NCBI GenBank assembly: GCA_002372325.1
Contig: DFFT01000078.1
Span: forward strand, 13,912-25,247
DNA from: Succinivibrionaceae bacterium UBA3769
Lineage (GTDB): Bacteria; Pseudomonadota; Gammaproteobacteria; Enterobacterales; Succinivibrionaceae
Direction of reading: 5' to 3'
Length of the DNA: 11,336 bases
The notes beneath the pieces were generated by a model. That model saw only the letters and a program-made list of their open reading frames with translations, ran no database searches and was not told where the DNA came from. Shown piece after piece: positions 6,760 to 11,336 of this stretch (position 1 is the first letter of the stretch; each line of letters begins with the position of its first letter). The translations under genes and the position numbers were made by a program.

Positions 6760-7249
6760 GCATTGAAAGTATTGCGCCCAGGAAAACTACTCTCTTGGGC
6801 TCAGAAAGCCGGCTATGGACTGAATACCCGAACTTTGCCCGCCTTTGGTCATCATCTGCTTCCCCTCCGGCTATTTCAGATTAACGGGATCGGCTTAGGA
6901 TAATCCCGTTAACTGCATTGCCCGGACGCTATTAGGAGTGAACTGTTTGGGCATGTGGAAATCAGGAAAGAAGATTATGCCATTTCTGATCTCAATCCCC
7001 TGAAGCTCTCCTGCCGGAACTCATCCACCTTCTGACATCTCCGGCAATGTTCAACTTCCGGGATTTTTACGTTCTCACTCTCTCGACACCGGTCCTGCCT
7101 CCCGTCTCCTATATGCGGCTTGAATCAAAAATTAATCATTAAAGCCCCCATCAGAAAACATCAGTCTCATCATTATGAGTTAAGCTATTGTCATCAGGTC
7201 TGTGTGAAGTATGTGAATAATTAATCATAACAATTCAGGGGTTGATACG
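6760..7249. other. Intergenic region before yfbR
   Basis: A 490-bp stretch with no supported gene. It holds an inverted repeat (6881-6912) and short open frames without ribosome binding sites or recognisable products. TTGTCA at 7188-7193, with TATGTG 16 bp further on, is a weak promoter candidate for yfbR. AGGGG (7237-7241), eight bases before the yfbR ATG, is its ribosome binding site. The region is probably the right-hand scar of the insertion between alaA and yfbR. Confidence 0.4.
6881..6912. repeat. Inverted repeat with 10-bp arms downstream of the AlbA_2 gene
   Basis: TTAACGGGAT (6881-6890) and ATCCCGTTAA (6903-6912) are exact complements around a 12-nt loop. No T-tract follows on either strand. 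It may aid RNA 3'-end formation after the AlbA_2 gene or be an element end; the sequence does not decide. Confidence 0.5.
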
Positions 7250-7918
7250 ATGAGCAATACCAAACAAAGCACCTTCATGGCATGGTTTACCAGAATGCCG
7301 CTCATTAAAAGATGGGCTCTCATGCATTCCGTTAAAACTGAAAACGTAGCCGAGCACAGCTACCAGGTGGCGGTTATCGCCCACCTTTTAGCCATAATCA
7401 GCAATCAGTACTACGGGAGCTGCTACAGTCCTGAAATGGCCGCTTCCATCGCCCTGTTCCACGACATTTCCGAAACCAAGCTGCAGGATCTTAACGCCCG
7501 CACCAAGTACCAGACCATGGAATTTGCCAAGCAGTTCAAGAAACTGGAGCATCTTGCCGAACGGGAATGCCTGAACACCCTGCCTCAGGATCTTAAGTCA
7601 CACTACCGGAATCTTATCGTGCAGCGGGAGGTTAACCCGGTGTATAAGACTCTCGTCAAGGCAGCCGATACTCTGGCAGCCTACATGAAGGCCAAGGACG
7701 AGCTCAATAATAACAACCGGGAATTCACGCATGTGGTACAAACCTTTGAAGAAAAGATCCGCAAAATGGCTCTGGTGGTTCCGGCGGTAAACTACTTCAT
7801 GGAGCATTTTGCCGAATGCTGCGACTGCACCATTGACGAGCTCTCCGGAATTGATGCGGAGAACACCAATGATGACGGTGATTTTGACGAAGAAGACGAT
7901 CTGTCCGGGGATGATTAA
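7250..7918 (+). CDS. yfbR: 5'-deoxynucleotidase YfbR (HD domain)
   Basis: A cytoplasmic HD-domain phosphohydrolase that dephosphorylates deoxyribonucleoside 5'-monophosphates, active in dNMP turnover and thymidylate supply. It aligns with E. coli YfbR from KQSTFMAWFTRMPLIKRWALM onward. Metal ligands are visible at H36 (NVAEHS), H71-D72 (LFHDISE) and D140 (KAADTLAAYMK). Substrate residues R21-W22, E75 and D80 are also present. The loop after E75 reads TKLQDLNARTKY where E. coli has VLTGDLPTPVKY, so the proline-rich part differs. The length is 222 residues against 199 in E. coli; the extra residues are an acidic tail (about 201-222, NTNDDGDFDEEDDLSGDD). AGGGG sits 8 bp before the ATG. The next gene starts 20 bp after the stop, forming an operon. 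Confidence 0.94.
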   Translation: MSNTKQSTFMAWFTRMPLIKRWALMHSVKTENVAEHSYQVAVIAHLLAIISNQYYGSCYSPEMAASIALFHDISETKLQDLNARTKYQTMEFAKQFKKLEHLAERECLNTLPQDLKSHYRNLIVQREVNPVYKTLVKAADTLAAYMKAKDELNNNNREFTHVVQTFEEKIRKMALVVPAVNYFMEHFAECCDCTIDELSGIDAENTNDDGDFDEEDDLSGDD

Positions 7919-7938
7919 AACCGAAGGAGCGATCTCAG

Positions 7939-8487
7939 GTGAATGACATACTGGACGGCAAGGTATATTTCCTGACAGACAGCAAGGGGGCCCGCACTCA
8001 TGCCGTGCTCCCTATCTCAGTATATGACGAACTTCTGGGACTCCGGCAGCTTCTGGATGAAAGCAAAAACCTAAGCCGCCGGGAGGATTATTTCTTTTCA
8101 GTAAAGGGGGTAAATGCCTCAGGCTTTCCTCTGGGCAAGAGAACCAGTCCCGGCTTCATGCTCAACAAGGGCTCCATGGTGTCCATCAGACATGCCCCTT
8201 CCCTTCGAAAGCCGGTTATCGATGTCAAGAACGACCTCATTATGCGCAAAATTCTGGTGATCAACACCAAGCTTAACTGCTACGAGCTCAAGGAAAGCTA
8301 CCTTCTCACCAGCCCCAGCTTTGCCGCCAGTCTCGTGGCCGGCAACACCAGAAACGGCTTGGACGTCTGGACAAATCAGGAAGGGTTTTCATTAAAGGAT
8401 TCCGGCTACGGCCCCAAAGGCGGAGACGGCAGTTCCTCTGAGGAAGCCGCGGAAGAAGCTCCAAAGAAGGAAAAGAGTTCTTCCTGA
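7939..8487 (+). CDS. DUF4357 domain protein, second gene of the yfbR operon
   Basis: A 182-residue cytoplasmic protein of unknown function. The central region (about 51-152) matches the DUF4357 pattern by eye: YFFSVKGVNASGF, the PGFMLNKGSMVS strand, ESYLLTSPSFAASLVAGNTRNGLDVW and the final EGFSLKD. The N-terminal part (KGARTHAVLPISVYDELLGLRQLLDE, about 16-41) resembles the 'VLPxxxYExLLxLxxLLE' pattern often seen in Phd/RelB-like antitoxins, though no partner toxin is adjacent. The C-terminus (about 160-182) is a low-complexity charged tail of G, S, E and K. Translation starts at GTG 7939: AAGGAG lies 9 bp upstream, and no better start is available. Tight spacing after yfbR implies co-transcription. 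DUF4357 domains occur fused to methyltransferases or nucleases in other bacteria, but that does not fix a role here. Confidence 0.82.
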   Translation: MNDILDGKVYFLTDSKGARTHAVLPISVYDELLGLRQLLDESKNLSRREDYFFSVKGVNASGFPLGKRTSPGFMLNKGSMVSIRHAPSLRKPVIDVKNDLIMRKILVINTKLNCYELKESYLLTSPSFAASLVAGNTRNGLDVWTNQEGFSLKDSGYGPKGGDGSSSEEAAEEAPKKEKSSS

Positions 8488-8800
8488 TGAGCAGTTCCCG
8501 CTCGTCTTGAGCTTTCCGCATGCAATAACCACCGTAATCAGCTACCTGAAAACAGGCTGAGCCGTTATGCGCTCTGTTTCGTTCTCAAGCCATTATCCAT
8601 TCCCGAACTGTTCCCGGACTGCGGTTTTCCGGTGCATGGTGGAGCGGAATCTGCCCGGAGGAGAAAGCAACACTGGGAATATCCTGGTTCCCGGCACGGG
8701 CAATTCTTTAAAGAAGCGTTACAGTGCCTTAATGATTTGCTAAAATTCTCCGGAATATAACATGAAGCAAAATTGAATATTTTCGGGGAAGTACAATACC
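8488..8800. other. Intergenic region between the DUF4357 gene and the methyltransferase gene
   Basis: About 313 bp without a supported gene. A small CCTG-AAAA-CAGG hairpin (8545-8556) lacks a T-tract, so no convincing terminator for the yfbR operon is seen. The last 90 bp become AT-rich and hold the probable promoter of the next gene. Confidence 0.4.
8718..8746 (+). promoter_or_regulatory. Candidate sigma-70 promoter for the methyltransferase gene
   Basis: GTTACA (8718-8723) and TAAAAT (8741-8746, 5/6 of the -10 consensus) are 17 bp apart. They lie 55 bp before the start codon at 8801, whose ribosome binding site is GGGGA at 8785-8789. Confidence 0.35.
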
Positions 8801-10669
8801 ATGGCATCCTACTCTCTGTCCGATTTCAAAATCAGACTGATCTACTCCATTATTACCGCCGTTTTTGAAGAAGGACGGGCTCTCGACAAGGCATATGCCA
8901 TCTACTTTAAAAAACTGAAGCTGGAAAACGAAGAACAGGCTCTCATTGTTTCCCTGGTAAACGATGTCTTCCGGAGACTCAACTACTACACCTATGTGGC
9001 CGGCTATAAAAGAATCAAGGACATCAAAAAGCACGTCAACAAAATCATCTGCGTTATCCACCTCGTTCACAAGTGGCCGGTGCCCCGGGGACTTCAGGAC
9101 TGCGATGACTTCTCCATAAAGGATGCCCGCGCCCGCATGGAGGAAGCTGACAAGATCCCCAACCTGAAATACGGCTGCCCGGTATGGCTGGATGAATTCG
9201 GCAAAAAGGAGCTGGGCGAAAGATGGGAAACTGAAAAGCCCTGCTTTGCCAAAGAGCCCCGTCGGTTTATCAGAGCCAATACCCTGAAAACCACCCGGGA
9301 GGAGCTTCGGAACATGCTGGCCGCGGAAAAAGTTAAAACCCGGGAATGCGCTCTCCCCGATGCACTGGAAGTGCTGGACTCCTCGGCCATCTTCAAAACC
9401 GAAGCCTTCAAAAAGGGACTTTTTGAGCAGCAGGACATCGGATCTCAGGAAATTCCTCTCTTTCTGGATCCCCGTCCCGGCAACAAGGTCATCGATGCCT
9501 GCGCCGGAGCCGGCGGCAAAACCCTTTACCTCAGTGCTCTCATGAAGGGCAAGGGCAGCATTATCGCCATGGATGACAAGGACTGGAAGCTTAACGAACT
9601 TAAGCTGAGAGCCCGCAAGGCCGGAGCCCACAATATCGAAACCCGTCTTATAGACACCACCAAGGTTATCAAAAGGCAGCACGGCAAGGCAGACTGCGTC
9701 CTTCTGGATGTGCCCTGCTCCGGCAGCGGAGTTCTCAAAAGAAACCCTGAATCCAAATGGACTGACAGCACAGACAGCATCAGGGAGCTTATTGAGGTTC
9801 AGGCTGACATTCTTAACCGCTACTCCAAAATGACCAAGGTTGGAGGCACCTTGGTTTACTCCACCTGCAGCATTTTCCCCTGCGAGGATCATAATCAGAT
9901 TGCCGCCTTTCTGGAACATAATCCTGACTTTGAACTTGTGGCTGAAAAGACTGTTTACCCGTCTCAGGGCGGCGACGGCTTCTACATGGCAAAGCTTAAA
10001 AGACTTGATAACGGCCAGGCTATACCAGAGGATGATGATAATACTAAAACCAAGGCAGGAGAGCCGGCCGCAGCACCTGATAAAAACTCAGAAACAGTAG
10101 CGGAAACAACGCCAGCTGCAGAATCAGGGACGACATCAGAAACAGAAAACAGCATGGCACCAGATTCAAACGAAAACGGCTCAGAAGAAACAGTTTCTGA
10201 AGATAATCCTGTGGATAACTCTGAAGATATCTCAGAAACTGAGTCTGAAAGCATTGACTCAGATAATGCAAATGACGCAGAAGATGATGCTGAAAACACT
10301 GATAATACGGATGACAGTGAAGATGCTGACATCCCTGAAGATAATTCCGGAGGTAACGGTAATAGCGTCTGGGGCTCCCGCAAGCATGCTGAAAAGAAAT
10401 CCAAACACAAAGATAGTAAAGATTCAGGTGACTCCGGGAACTCTGACGACTCAGGAACGGCAGGAAAGAAAGATTCCGGTAAAAAAGCGGACTCCGGAAA
10501 AAAGGACAAGCGCAAAGAAGATAAGCACGGTAAAGACAAGTCTGACAAGGGTAAGGCTGATAAGGAAAAGTCAGACAAAAACGGCACTTCCAAGGATCAC
10601 CGGAAGAAATCCCATAAGGATGGCCGGGACAAGGAGGAAAAAGCAAAATCCGGCAAGAAAAAGAAGTGA
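8801..10669 (+). CDS. RsmB/NOP-family RNA (cytosine-5) methyltransferase with long charged tail
   Basis: A SAM-dependent RNA m5C methyltransferase, most likely acting on 16S rRNA. Residues 1-90 are helical and loosely NusB-like, as in RsmB. FIRANTLKTTREEL (156-169) is the usual RNA-binding lead-in. The SAM site is DACAGAGGKT (232-241). The two-cysteine active site is intact: C306 in DVPCSGSG (motif IV) and C356 in STCS (motif VI, the nucleophile by analogy with E. coli RsmB). The catalytic part ends at GDGFYMAKLKRL (391-402). Residues 406-622 are an unusual tail: first acidic and S/T/N-rich (about 409-516), then lysine-rich (about 525-622, ending GKKKK). With 622 residues it is about 190 longer than E. 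coli RsmB (429). The N-terminal domain is too diverged to assign rsmB rather than a paralogue. It appears monocistronic, with no clear terminator; an IS relic follows. Confidence 0.9.
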   Translation: MASYSLSDFKIRLIYSIITAVFEEGRALDKAYAIYFKKLKLENEEQALIVSLVNDVFRRLNYYTYVAGYKRIKDIKKHVNKIICVIHLVHKWPVPRGLQDCDDFSIKDARARMEEADKIPNLKYGCPVWLDEFGKKELGERWETEKPCFAKEPRRFIRANTLKTTREELRNMLAAEKVKTRECALPDALEVLDSSAIFKTEAFKKGLFEQQDIGSQEIPLFLDPRPGNKVIDACAGAGGKTLYLSALMKGKGSIIAMDDKDWKLNELKLRARKAGAHNIETRLIDTTKVIKRQHGKADCVLLDVPCSGSGVLKRNPESKWTDSTDSIRELIEVQADILNRYSKMTKVGGTLVYSTCSIFPCEDHNQIAAFLEHNPDFELVAEKTVYPSQGGDGFYMAKLKRLDNGQAIPEDDDNTKTKAGEPAAAPDKNSETVAETTPAAESGTTSETENSMAPDSNENGSEETVSEDNPVDNSEDISETESESIDSDNANDAEDDAENTDNTDDSEDADIPEDNSGGNGNSVWGSRKHAEKKSKHKDSKDSGDSGNSDDSGTAGKKDSGKKADSGKKDKRKEDKHGKDKSDKGKADKEKSDKNGTSKDHRKKSHKDGRDKEEKAKSGKKKK

Positions 10670-10709
10670 GGGGAAGAGAAGAAATCTGCATCTTATCTAA
10701 CCGGAACTG

Positions 10710-11260
10710 CCATTCAATGCTCCGCTATTTCACATGGAAATTTATGCGGTAAACGATAACACTGGTTTTGTAAATCTTGGAACAGCCCATGACACAGTAG
10801 CGTTTGAAGCAGAGCGCATCTGCAGATGGCTGATGCATATAGGAACGTAAACTGCGGTGATTCAAAAAAATTTATGGTGGTTTGCGACAGCGGCGGCAGC
10901 AACGAATGGCGAACAGGACTTTGGAAATACCCAGTTAGCATTACTACTGGCGACAGAACCAGATAAAGAAATACACGTCTATCACACGCCACATGGCACA
11001 TCAAAGGGAACAAAGTTGAATACCGTCTTTTCTGCTAATAACTAAAAACCGGGAAGGGAAATCGCTATTGGAGGTCAAAGCTGCAGTTAACTATATCAGA
11101 AGTACCAAAAAAAGTCTGACTGTAAAGCATGTTGTGGGGAAAGTATGTTGCTGATACAAGCAAATACGAATGCTCAATCAGGATTTCTGATGAATAAATT
11201 GAGACAATAGATCTCGACATAATTTAACCATATGGGGATTATGCATACATAATCAAAGTG
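10710..11260 (+). pseudogene. ISAzo13-family transposase remnant (frameshifts, stops, 5'-truncated)
   Basis: The C-terminal half of a DDE transposase of ISAzo13 type can be followed through several frames. IYAVNDNTGFVNLGTAHDTVAFEAERICRW (from 10740) corresponds to the family's 'YGIYD..NxGFVNVGxSHDTaEFA..SI.RWW'. After a TAA at 10848 the next frame gives KKFMVVCDSGGSNEWRTGLWK (catalytic 'D.GGSNG.R..LWK'). A further shift gives EIHVYHTPHGTSKGTKLNTVFS ('HFPPGTSKWNKIEHRLFS'; 10971-11037). Then come NREGKSLLEVKAAVNYIRSTKKSLTVK (11047-11127) and DTSKYECSIRISDE. At least three frameshifts and several stops rule out activity. The N-terminal half and left end are missing, the break lying just after the methyltransferase stop. 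Alignment is from memory of the family, but the run of consecutive motifs in the right order is convincing. Confidence 0.85.
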
Positions 11261-11336
11261 TTCAAGAAAATGCAAATATTTTCTTAGTAAATTATCAGTT
11301 TCTATAAATAGCAAAGATGTAAAAGCAAAATTATAT
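11261..11336. other. AT-rich DNA downstream of the transposase remnant
   Basis: No gene, terminator or convincing terminal inverted repeat is visible in this short stretch. The right end of the decayed insertion sequence may lie here or beyond the window. Confidence 0.4.

Noticed and set aside
4848..7143. TAATGATTAA at 4848-4857 and its inverse TTAATCATTA near 7133 as possible element ends.
   Set aside because: Only about 10 AT-rich bases match, flanking bases do not extend the pairing, and such matches are expected by chance.
8539..8559. A small hairpin after the DUF4357 gene as an operon terminator.
   Set aside because: The stem is four base pairs with a bulged extension and no T-tract.
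8729..9919. A 396-codon open frame on the minus strand opposite the methyltransferase gene.
   Set aside because: It mirrors the codon-position bias of the plus-strand gene, has no ribosome binding site or recognisable motif, and the opposite strand encodes a complete, well-conserved enzyme.
9982..10691. Serine/leucine-rich minus-strand frames opposite the methyltransferase tail.
   Set aside because: They are the complement of low-complexity acidic and lysine codons, which are naturally poor in stop codons on the other strand.
10254..10700. A plus-strand frame in the methyltransferase tail rich in K, R, T and M.
   Set aside because: It is an out-of-frame reading of the same low-complexity tract. 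I considered whether it showed a frameshift joining two genes, but the main frame stays open to a normal stop with a smooth composition.

Overview
The window looks like chromosomal DNA of a host- or gut-associated gammaproteobacterium, possibly of the Succinivibrionaceae/Aeromonadales side. This is inferred from AlaA, YfbR and DacB proteins that resemble enterobacterial ones closely, combined with an ISAzo13-type transposase relic, a HigA-like antitoxin and an AlbA_2/Schlafen-type ATPase. No rRNA, tRNA or CRISPR array was seen.

Layout. (1) 1-764 is the 3' part of a multi-spanning membrane protein of unknown function. It is followed on the same strand by dacB (PBP4, about 880-2367), which ends at a strong, probably bidirectional terminator. 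(2) Converging on that terminator from the minus strand is an XRE antitoxin gene (2521-2805). The open frame just upstream of it (about 2806-3036) looks like a decayed HigB-type toxin. (3) alaA (3325-4542) has its own terminator. (4) A 2.7-kb accessory segment follows. It has paired hairpins, a decayed minus-strand reading frame, a perfect 14-bp-arm palindrome, a tandem 11-12-bp repeat array (5301-5394) and an AlbA_2/GHKL/winged-helix protein (5437-6759). (5) yfbR (7250-7918) and a DUF4357 gene (7939-8487) form a tight two-gene operon. (6) An RsmB/NOP-family RNA m5C methyltransferase (8801-10669) has a 215-residue acidic-then-basic tail. (7) A frameshifted ISAzo13-type transposase relic lies at about 10710-11260, with AT-rich DNA to the window end.

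The housekeeping genes cover peptidoglycan trimming (dacB), alanine synthesis (alaA), dNMP turnover (yfbR) and RNA methylation. In E. coli alaA (yfbQ) and yfbR are neighbours, so segment (4) is best read as an accessory cargo insertion into an old conserved pair. The most interesting item is the repeat array overlapping the AlbA_2 promoter. It has invariant CTT and mostly conserved AAG at near-helical spacing, which suggests cooperative binding by a regulator, perhaps the AlbA_2 protein itself.
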